Assembly (NCBI GenBank): GCA_025356595.1
Contig: JANXSQ010000094.1
Coordinates: 1-34,533 of the forward strand
Length of the DNA stretch: 34,533 bases
Direction of reading: 5' to 3'
DNA from: Janthinobacterium sp.
GTDB taxonomy: Bacteria > Pseudomonadota > Gammaproteobacteria > Burkholderiales > Burkholderiaceae_D
Part shown: positions 9,197-20,591 of the stretch, one piece after another
Numbering within the stretch: position 1 is the first letter of the stretch
Layout: each line of letters begins with the position of its first letter
Notes under the pieces: generated by a model
What the model was told of the DNA's origin: nothing
What the model saw: the letters and a program-made list of their open reading frames with translations, nothing else
Databases searched by the model: none
Translations under genes and position numbers: made by a program

Positions 9197-10153
9197 ATGA
9201 AAGTCATCTTCGCCGGCACGCCGGAATTCGCCGCCGTCGCCCTGCAGTGCCTGCTCGACGCCGGCTTCGCGATCCCGCTGGTGCTGACCCAGCCCGACCG
9301 CCCGGCCGGGCGCGGCATGCAGATGCACGCCTCGGCCGTCAAGCAACTGGCCCTCAAGCACGGCATCGAGGTGCTGCAGCCGCTCTCGCTGCGCCGGGAC
9401 AGCAAGGACGCGCAACGCGCGGCCGAGGCGCAGGCGGCCCACGCGCGCCTGCTGGCGACCGACTACGACGTCATGGTGGTGGCCGCCTACGGCCTGATCC
9501 TGCCGCCCGGCACCCTGGCCATCAAGCCCTGTCTGAACATCCACGGTTCCCTGCTGCCGCGCTGGCGCGGCGCGGCGCCCATCCACCGCGCCATCGAGGC
9601 CGGCGACGACGAGACCGGCGTCACCATCATGCAGATGGAAGAGGGCCTCGACACCGGCCCGATGCTGGCCGTCGAGCGCGTCACCATCGCCGCGCAGGAC
9701 AACACCGGCAGCCTGCACGACAAGCTCGCCGCGCTGGGCGGCAAGATGATCGTCGCCGCGCTGCGCAAGCTGGAACAGGGCGCGCTGGAAGCGGTGCCGC
9801 AACCGGAGGCCGGCGTCACCTACGCCGCCAAGATCAGCAAGGACGAGGCGGCGCTGGACTTCAATCTGCCGGCGCTGGAACTGGGCCTGAAGATCCGCGC
9901 CTTCAACCCCTTCCCCGGCGCCAGCGCCCAGCTGGGCGGCGTGACCGTCAAGCTGTGGGCGGCCGAGGCCCTGGAGAGCGACAGCGAAGAGGATCCCGGC
10001 CAGGTGCTGGCGGCCGACGCCCAGCACGGCATCGTGGTCGCCTGCGGCGCCGGCGCGCTGCGCCTGACCGAACTGCAGAAACCGGGCGGCAAGCGCCTGC
10101 CGGCGGCCGAGTTCATCAAGGGCTTCGCCCTCGACGGCGCCCGCTTCTCCTGA
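9197..10153 (+). CDS. fmt: Methionyl-tRNA formyltransferase
   Basis: Transfers a formyl group from 10-formyl-tetrahydrofolate to initiator Met-tRNA. The 318-residue product begins with [12 protein letters not shown]. Its catalytic region has N114 and H116 (LNIHGS), the [12 protein letters not shown] loop (118-129) and D152 in LDTGPM. The C-terminal domain has the usual [11 protein letters not shown] and [10 protein letters not shown] segments. The start at 9197 is fixed by the family N-terminus and by AAGGA about 7 bp upstream; an earlier in-frame ATG at 9164 would add a non-homologous, basic stretch. The LysR gene begins 4 bp after the stop. Confidence 0.97.
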   Translation: MKVIFAGTPEFAAVALQCLLDAGFAIPLVLTQPDRPAGRGMQMHASAVKQLALKHGIEVLQPLSLRRDSKDAQRAAEAQAAHARLLATDYDVMVVAAYGLILPPGTLAIKPCLNIHGSLLPRWRGAAPIHRAIEAGDDETGVTIMQMEEGLDTGPMLAVERVTIAAQDNTGSLHDKLAALGGKMIVAALRKLEQGALEAVPQPEAGVTYAAKISKDEAALDFNLPALELGLKIRAFNPFPGASAQLGGVTVKLWAAEALESDSEEDPGQVLAADAQHGIVVACGAGALRLTELQKPGGKRLPAAEFIKGFALDGARFS

Positions 10154-10157
10154 GCCG

Positions 10158-11060
10158 ATGGACCAACTGGCGGCGCTGCGCGCCCTGCGCAGCGTCGTCG
10201 AACTGGGCGGCTTCACGGCCGCCGGCGCGGCGCTGGGCGTGTCGCACACGGCCGTGTCGCGCCAGATCAGCCAGCTGGAAAGCCGCCTCGGCGCGCAATT
10301 ACTGAACCGCACCACGCGGCGCTTCGCCCTGACCGAGGCCGGCCGCCGCTACTACGACGCCGGCCGCGCCATCCTCGACGCCCTCGACGCGGCCGACCGC
10401 GCCGTCGGCCAGCACCAGACGCGCCCCTCGGGCACGCTGCGCATCAACGCGCCGATGGCCTTCGGCACGCTGGAGCTGGCGGCCTGGCTGCCGCAATTCC
10501 TCGCCGCCTATCCGGAACTGAAGGTCGACCTGGTCTGCAACGACCGCATCGTCGACCTGATCGAGGACGGCTTCGACGTCGCCCTGCGCCTGACGCGCGG
10601 CCTGCCCGATTCGACCCTGATGGCGCGCCGCCTAGCCGCCAGCCAGGTGATGCTGGTGGCGGCGCCCGCCTACCTGGCCAGGCGCGGCGCGCCGGGCACG
10701 CCGCAGGAACTGCTCGGGCACGACTGCCTGACCTACACCCAGGTGGCGAAACCGCAGGAATGGCGCTTCACCGGCCCGGACGGCGCCGCCCACAGCGTCA
10801 CCGTGCGCGGCAGCCTGCAGGCCAACACCGGCATCGCCCTGCGCGCCGCCGCCATGGGCGGCCTGGGCATCGCCACCACGGCCTCCTTCATCGTCCACGA
10901 GCAATTGCGCGGCGGCGAGCTGCTGCGCGTCCTGCCCGACTACGCCATCGAGCCGCGCGAACTGTACGCGCTGTATCCGCACAACCGCCACCTGTCGCCC
11001 AAGGTGCGCGTCTTCGTCGATTTCGCCGCCGAGCTCTACAAGACGCGCCGCTGGGACTGA
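10158..11060 (+). CDS. LysR-family transcriptional regulator
   Basis: A 300-residue LysR-type regulator. Residues 1-60 form the winged helix-turn-helix (GGFTAAGAALGVSHTAVSRQISQLESRLG, shown here by its ends GGFTAAG and LESRLG, with LLNRTTRRFALTEAG following). Residues 90-295 form the effector-binding domain (GTLRINAP, VDLVCNDRIVDLIEDGFDVALRL). It starts 4 bp after fmt, so it can be transcribed from the def-fmt promoter. It faces the isochorismatase/tautomerase pair tail to tail across the second 167-bp repeat. The effector and targets cannot be read from sequence. LysR genes often regulate neighbours, but here the obvious candidates are convergent rather than divergent. Confidence 0.93.
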   Translation: MDQLAALRALRSVVELGGFTAAGAALGVSHTAVSRQISQLESRLGAQLLNRTTRRFALTEAGRRYYDAGRAILDALDAADRAVGQHQTRPSGTLRINAPMAFGTLELAAWLPQFLAAYPELKVDLVCNDRIVDLIEDGFDVALRLTRGLPDSTLMARRLAASQVMLVAAPAYLARRGAPGTPQELLGHDCLTYTQVAKPQEWRFTGPDGAAHSVTVRGSLQANTGIALRAAAMGGLGIATTASFIVHEQLRGGELLRVLPDYAIEPRELYALYPHNRHLSPKVRVFVDFAAELYKTRRWD

Positions 11061-11069
11061 GGCGGCGGC

Positions 11070-11236
11070 CTCAGAGGCTGAGAGTTTTTCGGACGTGGGC
11101 GAGCAGCGCGCCAGAAGGTGGCCGATCAAGGCGCAAAGCACAGCCATAGCTCGGGCTATGGCGAGCATTTGCAACGCCGAGCGGGCACTTTCTGGCGTGA
11201 TGAGCGCGCATGAACGAAAGACTCTCAGTCTCTCAG
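11070..11236. repeat. 167-bp palindromic dispersed repeat, copy 2
   Basis: Second copy, in the same orientation and offset by exactly 5201 bp, with 164 of 167 bases identical to copy 1 and no indels. The apical 8-bp stem is at 11143-11150 and 11155-11162. It fills the gap between the convergent LysR gene (stop at 11058-11060) and the tautomerase gene, whose TGA (11233-11235 on the complement) lies in the terminal CTCTCAG. The near-identity of two non-coding copies suggests recent spread or gene conversion. Confidence 0.9.
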
Positions 11237-11640
11237 ACCGCGTCGAGCTCCTTCCTGACGGCGCGCCACTGCTGCGTCGCGCCGCCGTAGCCCCAGGCGG
11301 CCACGCGCGCGTCGTGCACGTGCACGTAGCTGACTTCGTGCAGCGCGCCCAGCAGTCCGTCCATCGCGCGGAACACGGCGCCGATGTAGGCCGCCTTTTG
11401 CGCCGCCGTGTTGGTTTCGTCCGTGACCAGGATGTCGAGGAAGAAGCTGGTCTTGCCCTGCGATTCCAGCGAGGTGCCGCCGACGAACCAGTGCTCCGGC
11501 GCGACGTGGCGTATCGCCACCGAGGTCAGCGCCGAGTCCTTGTGCAGGATCTGCTCGGTCAGGCGCGCCAGCGCGGCCGCCACGGCGGCGCTGCGGGCCG
11601 GATCCGCCGCGCCGGAAAGACTCACATTGAGGATGGGCAT
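11233..11640 (-). CDS. Tautomerase-superfamily protein
   Basis: A 135-residue protein of the 4-oxalocrotonate tautomerase/MIF superfamily. These enzymes use an N-terminal proline, exposed after Met removal, as general base. Two nearby starts exist: ATG at 11646 (Met-Ser-Met-Pro) and ATG at 11640 (Met-Pro-Ile-Leu). I chose 11640 because it gives the catalytic N-terminal Pro and because GGGGGA then lies about 6 nt upstream, whereas it would abut the ATG at 11646. The end (VSYVHVHDARVAAWGYGG) matches the family's C-terminal strand and Trp/Tyr-Gly region. It follows the isochorismatase-like gene by 2 bp, so the two are translationally coupled. Its TGA is inside the 167-bp repeat. The substrate is unknown. 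Confidence 0.85.
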   Translation of the reverse strand: MPILNVSLSGAADPARSAAVAAALARLTEQILHKDSALTSVAIRHVAPEHWFVGGTSLESQGKTSFFLDILVTDETNTAAQKAAYIGAVFRAMDGLLGALHEVSYVHVHDARVAAWGYGGATQQWRAVRKELDAV

Positions 11641-11642
11641 GC

Positions 11643-12263
11643 TCATTCCCCCACTGGTAGGGCGAGGATGGCGTCGCTGCGCAGGATCTCGGCGAAATTG
11701 TCGGCCAGCGCGCTCAGGGTGGCGCGGTGCAGCTCGGCGTGGCCCAGCACCCCGCCGTCCCAGCCCGGCAGATCGCGCGTCGCGCAGGCGTCGGCGGCGA
11801 CGATGCACTGGTAACTGAGGGCACCGAACTGGCGCGCGTCGCGCACCGCCGTCGACACGCACATATGCGTCATCAGGCCGGCCACGATCAGCGTCTTGAT
11901 GCCGCGCGCCTGCAACTGGGCGTGCAGATCGGTGCTGGCGAAGCTGCTGGTGGTGCTCTTGCGCAGCACGCGGTGCCGGGGCGCCGGCTGCAGCCCGGCG
12001 TGGAAGGCGACCGTCGCGCCGCCCTCGGCGAAGAGGGGCGCGCCGGCGTCGCACACGTGCTGGATGTGGAACACCGGCAAGCCGTGCGCGTCGGCCATGC
12101 CGACCAGGCGGCGCGCGTTGGCCAGCGCGGCCGCGCCGTCCGGGATCGGCAGGCGGCCATCGAAATACTCGTTCTGGAAATCGATCAGCAACAGGGCGCT
12201 GCTGGCGGCGGCGATGCCGGTGGCGGCGCTGGCGCCGCCTATGCTGCGGATGGTCTGGTTCAT
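11643..12263 (-). CDS. Isochorismatase-family cysteine hydrolase
   Basis: A 206-residue member of the isochorismatase-like cysteine hydrolase family, which includes nicotinamidases, N-carbamoylsarcosine amidases and related amidases. The expected triad is present: D28 (LLLIDFQNEYF), K102 (VLRKSTTSSF) and C135 (GLMTHMCVSTAVRDA). THMCV, rather than the Asp-Cys of true isochorismatases, favours an amidase or hydrolase of unknown substrate. AGGAG lies about 6 nt upstream of the ATG. It is the first gene of a two-gene unit with the tautomerase and is divergent from trhP over a 190-bp gap that holds a perfect palindrome. Pairing with a tautomerase suggests a small catabolic or detoxifying step, which is inference. 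Confidence 0.92.
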   Translation of the reverse strand: MNQTIRSIGGASAATGIAAASSALLLIDFQNEYFDGRLPIPDGAAALANARRLVGMADAHGLPVFHIQHVCDAGAPLFAEGGATVAFHAGLQPAPRHRVLRKSTTSSFASTDLHAQLQARGIKTLIVAGLMTHMCVSTAVRDARQFGALSYQCIVAADACATRDLPGWDGGVLGHAELHRATLSALADNFAEILRSDAILALPVGE

Positions 12264-12340
12264 GCGAGGCTCCTGGTGGATTAAGATGCGACCATGTTAT
12301 CCGTGCGTCCGCCGTCGTGGTAGCCGTGGCGGCGCACATG

Positions 12341-12363
12341 ATTTGTGCGTTTTTCGCACAAAT
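12341..12363. promoter_or_regulatory. Perfect inverted repeat between the isochorismatase-like gene and trhP
   Basis: ATTTGTGCG (12341-12349) and CGCACAAAT (12355-12363) are perfect 9-bp arms around TTTTT. The repeat lies 77 bp from the hydrolase start and 90 bp from the trhP start. The symmetry fits a dimeric regulator's operator in a divergent promoter region. It could also form an RNA hairpin. No regulator can be assigned. Confidence 0.5.
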
Positions 12364-12453
12364 TACCCCTCTTCCCCCTCCTTTCGGCGGATATCCACCC
12401 CGCCGACGGGACGCGATAATGAGACTGGCCAATTTTCGTCCCTCATTTCCACC

Positions 12454-13821
12454 ATGCTCAAAGCTCCAGAACTCCTCCTTCCCGCCGGCTCGCTGGCCAA
12501 AATGCACGCCGCCTTCGACTTCGGCGCCGACGCCGTCTACGCCGGCCAGCCGCGCTACAGCCTGCGCGTGCGCAACAACGACTTTTCCACCCACGACATG
12601 CTGGCCACCGGCATCAACGACGCCCACGCGCGCGGCAAGAAGTTCTTCGTCGCCAGCAATATCTTCGCCCACAACGCCAAGCTGAAAACCTATCTGGCCG
12701 ACATGGCCCCGGTCATCGCGATGCGTCCGGACGCCCTGATCATGGCCGACCCGGGCCTGATCATGATGGTGCGCGACAAATGGCCCGAGGTGCCCGTGCA
12801 TCTGTCGGTGCAGGCCAACGCGGTGAACTGGGCCGACGTCAAATTCTGGCACCGCATGGGCCTGACGCGGGTGATCCTGTCGCGCGAACTGTCGCTCAAC
12901 GAGATCGAGGAAATCCGCCAGCGCTGCCCGGAGATGGAGCTGGAAGTGTTCGTCCACGGCGCCCTGTGCATCGCCTATTCCGGCCGCTGCCTGCTGTCGG
13001 GCTACTTCAGCCACCGCGACTCGAACCAGGGCGCCTGCACCAATTCCTGCCGCTGGGACTACAAGGTCGAGAACGCCGCCGAGGACGCCAGCGGCGACCT
13101 GGCGCGCATCGCCCCGGAGTCGATCGGCTTCAACTACCGGCAAGCCATGGAGCAGGCAGAACAGCAGCCCTTCTCGGCCCTCGGCGAGCTGCCGCGCCAC
13201 CCGCTGGCCGATCGCCCCTACCTGATCGAGGAGTCCGAGCGGCCCGGCCAGATGATGCCCATCCTTGAAGACGAGCACGGCACCTACATCATGAATTCCA
13301 AGGATCTGCGCGCCGTCGAGCACGTCGAGCGCCTGGTCAAGATCGGCGTCGACTCGCTGAAGATCGAGGGCCGCACCAAGTCCCTGTACTACGCCGCGCG
13401 CACCGCCCAGGTGTACCGCCGCGCCGTCGACGACGCCGTCGCCGGACGCCCCTTCGACATCGACCTGCTGGGCCAGTTGCACGGTCTGGCCAACCGCGGC
13501 TACACGGACGGTTTCCTGCAGCGCCACCACACCCAGGAGCACCAGAACTATATGCACGGCGCCTCGCAGGCGCACCGCAGCCAGTACGTCGGCGACGTGC
13601 GCGCGCAGGCCGACGGCTGGGCCACCGTCGAGGTGAAGAACCGCTTCGCCGTCGGCGACCGCCTGGAGATCATCCACCCGTCCGGCAACAGCGTCGTCGC
13701 GCTGGAGCAGATGCGCGCGCTCGACGACAGCGCCATCACGGTGGCGCCGGGCAGCGGCCACGTCGTGCGCATCCCGCTCGCCGCCGGCCTCGACGGCGCC
13801 CTGCTGGCGCGCTTCCTGTAA
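12454..13821 (+). CDS. trhP: tRNA uridine-34 hydroxylation protein TrhP (YegQ, peptidase U32 family)
   Basis: A 455-residue U32-family protein closely resembling E. coli YegQ, now TrhP, which acts in prephenate-dependent 5-hydroxyuridine formation at tRNA position 34. Family signatures are PELLLPAGSL, GADAVYAGQPRYSLRVRNN, HLSVQANAVNW, RVILSRELSL and GTYIMNSKDLRA. C172, C179, C195 and C199 (GALCIAYSGRC; GACTNSC) are the likely iron-sulfur ligands. YIMNSKDLRA and SLKIEGRTKS place it with YegQ rather than the 23S rRNA homologue RlhA (YdcP). The start is set by homology at ATG 12454, although the frame stays open far upstream. It is convergent with the metalloprotease gene, separated by a terminator-like hairpin. 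Confidence 0.93.
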   Translation: MLKAPELLLPAGSLAKMHAAFDFGADAVYAGQPRYSLRVRNNDFSTHDMLATGINDAHARGKKFFVASNIFAHNAKLKTYLADMAPVIAMRPDALIMADPGLIMMVRDKWPEVPVHLSVQANAVNWADVKFWHRMGLTRVILSRELSLNEIEEIRQRCPEMELEVFVHGALCIAYSGRCLLSGYFSHRDSNQGACTNSCRWDYKVENAAEDASGDLARIAPESIGFNYRQAMEQAEQQPFSALGELPRHPLADRPYLIEESERPGQMMPILEDEHGTYIMNSKDLRAVEHVERLVKIGVDSLKIEGRTKSLYYAARTAQVYRRAVDDAVAGRPFDIDLLGQLHGLANRGYTDGFLQRHHTQEHQNYMHGASQAHRSQYVGDVRAQADGWATVEVKNRFAVGDRLEIIHPSGNSVVALEQMRALDDSAITVAPGSGHVVRIPLAAGLDGALLARFL

Positions 13822-13840
13822 GCTTCGCGCCGGCCACGCG

Positions 13841-13874
13841 AAAAGGGCCGGGCGACTCGCGTCGACCGGCCCTT
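13841..13874 (-). terminator. Terminator-like hairpin between trhP and the metalloprotease gene
   Basis: AAGGGCCGG (13843-13851) pairs with CCGGCCCTT (13866-13874), with an inner CGAC/GTCG stem and TCGC loop. Read on the minus strand the stem is followed by TTTT, so it best serves the metalloprotease gene; on the plus strand the T-run is poor. It lies between convergent stops at 13821 and 13926. Confidence 0.7.
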
Positions 13875-13925
13875 CCGCGCATCAGCCGCCGCGCCCGATA
13901 GCCGGGCCCGGCGGCGACTCCCCCA

Positions 13926-16205
13926 TCACTTGTTCGGCAGACTCACCAGGCGCGCCTTCAGGCTGGTCGACAGGCTCACTTCGAACCTCCCGCCGGCCGG
14001 CAGTTCGCGCACGTCGAGCGAGGCGCCGCCGCCCGTCAGCGCGGGCGCCAGCAAGGTCCTGGCGCCGTTCGCCGCGATATACAGCACCGACACGTAGGGC
14101 TCGGCGCCGGCGTTCCAGCGCAAGGCCAGTTGGCCGTTCCGCAGCGTCCAGTCCAGCCTGGCGGGGCCGGCGCCGCTGGCGGCGACGCCGGCGCTGGTCA
14201 GCGCCGCGTTCGCGCCGCTCTTGTTGCGCGCCATCCGCGGCAGGTCGCGCGCGCCGGGCAACACCTCGACGCTGGCGATCTCGCCGGGATTGGCCAGGCT
14301 CACGCGGAAATGGCGCACTTCCTCTTTCGCGTCGCCCAGGGCGGCGGCGTCGAAGGGCAGGTCCAGCGTCCGCCCGGCCACCGTCAGCACGCGCAGGATG
14401 TAGGCATGGTGCGCGCCCACCGCCTCGTCGCCCAGGCGCGCGCTGGAGGCCAGCGCGGGACGCAGTTGCACGCCGCCGGCGCTGATTTTCCCGGCGATGG
14501 TCAGATAGCCGTCGGCCGGCGCCGCCGCGCCGCTCAGCGCCTGCGGACGGCTCAGATTGCGCGCCTCGGCGAACTGCTGGGCGCGGAGGTAGCTGTAGTC
14601 GGAGAACCAGGCGCCCTTGCAATAACTCATCACGTCGCGCATCGTCGTGGCGAGGCCCCCGTCCAGATATTCCGGCGCGCTGGCGGCGCCGATGCCGTCG
14701 CCGCCGGCCGCGCCGTCATACAAGGGCAGATTGATGTTCAGCTTGCCATCCACATAGGGGTAGTCGCTCACCGCGTTCTTCACCGCGCCGCACGCCACAT
14801 GGTTCAGGGAATGGTTGTGCCCGACCTCGTGCACCAGGGTCGACAACCAACCCGGCCAGGCGTTGCCGAACGCGTCCTGCGAGGCGGCGATGTTCCAGTT
14901 CGCGTCGACCCCCATCGCCGAGCTGAATTCGCGGCCGAAGATGCGCTCGCCGATGTAACCCAGGCCCACCGTGTCGTCATCCGTGCCGCCCGGCGCGATC
15001 GCATAGTAATAGGCGCTCGGGTCTTCCTGCGCGCGCAGGGTGTCGAGGCGCGCCAGGGTCGCTTCCCACCAGGCGAAATCGCGGCTGGAGCCGGGCACGT
15101 CGAGCACGTCGAGCCACTGCGCCCGGCTGGTCACGGTGATGTCGTTCGCCGCGTAGGGATAGGTGCGCAGCAAGGCTTGCTTGACCTGCGCCAGGTCGGG
15201 CAGTCTGGTGAAGCCCTGCGCCGTCAGCAAGCGCACCAGCACCAGCTTGATCTTGCCGGTGTTGCTGATGATGGGATCGGCCCTCTGGAACAGGCCGCCG
15301 TTGCCGGCCGTGACCACCGTCTGCACGCCCGGCTGCACCCACGCCGCCGGCAAGACCGCGTTGTAGGTGCCGGCCATGCGGGCCGCGTCCTTGACGGTCG
15401 GCATGGTCGCCGGACCCGTCATTGGCAGCGCGCCGAGATAGGCGCCGCCGGCGGAGTAGACGGCCAGCTTGACGGCCGGGCTGGCGATGCCGGCCGTGGC
15501 GGCCAACACGCTGGCGCGCACCACGGCCGGCTTGCCGCGCGTCAGGCGCAGGTCCGGGTCGCTGATGTTGCGGCTGAACACCTGGGCGAAGTCGACGCTG
15601 CCCAAGGTGAAGTTCTGCGCGCCGACCGCGCCGGCGTCGACCCCGTCCTGGTAGGCGGAGGCGAGGCGCACGCTGCCCTGGGCGCCGAGCGGCGCCGACA
15701 GCAGGATCTGGCTCGCCGTCCTGCTGGCGATGGTGGCGCTGTCGGCGCCGACCCTGGCGCTGCTGACGATGTCCAGATTACTGCCCTGCACCAGGATCTT
15801 CAGCGCGGCGCCCTCGACCTTGCTGCTCACCGAGCTGACGCTGATCGGCGCGACCACGCTGTACACGGTGCTGGTGCTGATCTGGTTGTAGCTGCCGGTG
15901 AAGCTCAGCACGCCGGACGCGGCGCCGGCCGGCACGATGAAGGTCGCGCTGGTGTCGGAGTGGCCGGCGTCCAGAGGCGCCAGCGTGCCGTTGGCGAAGC
16001 GCACCTCGGTGGCCGACTTCAAGCCCTTGCCGTTGACCGTCACGAGCGAACCGGGCACACCGCCCGCCGGGGCGAAATCGCTGACGGCGAGCAGCACCGG
16101 CGCGGGCGCGGGCGCCGCCGCCGTGGTTTCGGGACTGCCGCCACCGCCGCCGCCGCAAGCGGACAAGGCGAACACAAGGCAAAGAAACGCTACACGGGTT
16201 TTCAT
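13926..16205 (-). CDS. Putative zinc metalloprotease lipoprotein (M66/metzincin-like)
   Basis: A 759-residue lipoprotein. ATG at 16205 gives a short signal peptide ending in the lipobox LSAC (Cys17) followed by a run of glycines, with GGAG about 8 nt upstream; an earlier ATG (16259) would bury this signal. Residues about 35-120 look like an IPT/TIG immunoglobulin-like domain (FAPAGGVPGSLVTVNGKG), with a possible second one after it. The catalytic motif HEVGHNHSLNH (H459, E460, H463, H469) is the extended HExxHxxxxxH zinc site. DVMSYC with M526 resembles a metzincin Met-turn. HEVGHN recalls M66 (StcE-like) peptidases. The last 200 residues appear beta-rich. It probably acts on extracellular protein from the outer membrane, which is inference. 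It is divergent from metH. Confidence 0.82.
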   Translation of the reverse strand: MKTRVAFLCLVFALSACGGGGGGSPETTAAAPAPAPVLLAVSDFAPAGGVPGSLVTVNGKGLKSATEVRFANGTLAPLDAGHSDTSATFIVPAGAASGVLSFTGSYNQISTSTVYSVVAPISVSSVSSKVEGAALKILVQGSNLDIVSSARVGADSATIASRTASQILLSAPLGAQGSVRLASAYQDGVDAGAVGAQNFTLGSVDFAQVFSRNISDPDLRLTRGKPAVVRASVLAATAGIASPAVKLAVYSAGGAYLGALPMTGPATMPTVKDAARMAGTYNAVLPAAWVQPGVQTVVTAGNGGLFQRADPIISNTGKIKLVLVRLLTAQGFTRLPDLAQVKQALLRTYPYAANDITVTSRAQWLDVLDVPGSSRDFAWWEATLARLDTLRAQEDPSAYYYAIAPGGTDDDTVGLGYIGERIFGREFSSAMGVDANWNIAASQDAFGNAWPGWLSTLVHEVGHNHSLNHVACGAVKNAVSDYPYVDGKLNINLPLYDGAAGGDGIGAASAPEYLDGGLATTMRDVMSYCKGAWFSDYSYLRAQQFAEARNLSRPQALSGAAAPADGYLTIAGKISAGGVQLRPALASSARLGDEAVGAHHAYILRVLTVAGRTLDLPFDAAALGDAKEEVRHFRVSLANPGEIASVEVLPGARDLPRMARNKSGANAALTSAGVAASGAGPARLDWTLRNGQLALRWNAGAEPYVSVLYIAANGARTLLAPALTGGGASLDVRELPAGGRFEVSLSTSLKARLVSLPNK

Positions 16206-16553
16206 AAGCGGGCTCCGGTTTCCAACAGCGCGGAGCGGCTCGACGATCGCTTGAGACATGGCATTTTCGATTAAATTCTACATTTGATAATATTCCATTA
16301 TTAAACATTTAATGCCATACGGCAATCGTTAAGTGAATTATTTTCATCTTTACTTAAATGACAGCAAAGCTGCCCGGCGCCGCCCGAGTGTCGCGCCGGC
16401 GCCCAGGGAAGGCAACATATAAGCCAGCGGCCGAAACCAAAGCGGCACGATACCGTATAATTTTAGACCCGGCGGCGCCCGGGCCAGGAGCGCCACCGGC
16501 GCCCCCGCCCGCGCCCCGCAGCCGCCGCCCGCCCCGTCTTTAGAAAGCTTGAA
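16206..16553. promoter_or_regulatory. Divergent regulatory region of the metalloprotease gene and metH
   Basis: This 348-bp gap has an AT-rich core (about 16265-16365) that stands out from its surroundings, followed by a GC-rich metH leader. TATAAT at 16456-16461 is a consensus -10 for metH with no clear -35, consistent with activator dependence. A MetR-type box lies at 16334-16346. I found no SAH or cobalamin riboswitch core, and the short open frame at 16358-16543 has no ribosome site. Confidence 0.55.
16334..16346. promoter_or_regulatory. Putative MetR box upstream of metH
   Basis: TGAATTATTTTCA fits the enterobacterial MetR consensus TGAA-N5-TTCA exactly. A weaker look-alike, TGATAATATTCCA (6 of 8 specified bases), lies at 16285-16297, 49 bp away. 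MetR activates metH in enterobacteria with homocysteine as co-effector. Use of the same site here is inference, and the AT-rich context raises the chance of a coincidental match. Confidence 0.4.
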
Positions 16554-20378
<3,825 letters not shown>

Positions 20379-20405
20379 ACGGCGCGCCGCGGCGCTGACG
20401 CCGCG

Positions 20406-20448
20406 GCCGGATCCGGCCTCCCTTGCGGGGCCGGATCCGGCTTTTTTT
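20406..20448 (+). terminator. Intrinsic terminator of metH
   Basis: A perfect 11-bp stem, GCCGGATCCGG (20406-20416) with CCGGATCCGGC (20431-20441), is followed directly by seven T (20442-20448), 28 bp after the metH stop. Confidence 0.93.
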
Positions 20449-20591
20449 CGCCCCGCCGGCGCGCGCCGGAGGGCGCCGGAAATCGAACTTTTCCGCCCCC
20501 GCGCGCACTAATCCTGTACGCGGGCGGCGCAAGCGGCGGCCTCGCCGACTGGCCTGCCCGGACCCATCCGATGACAGCGAAGGAGGTAGAT

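Noticed and set aside
16358-16543. Short open frame in the metH leader
   Set aside because: No ribosome site, Pro/Arg/Ala-rich translation typical of GC-rich non-coding DNA.
16206-16553. SAH or cobalamin riboswitch upstream of metH
   Set aside because: I looked for the conserved core sequences and found none; only a MetR-like box and a -10 element are supportable.
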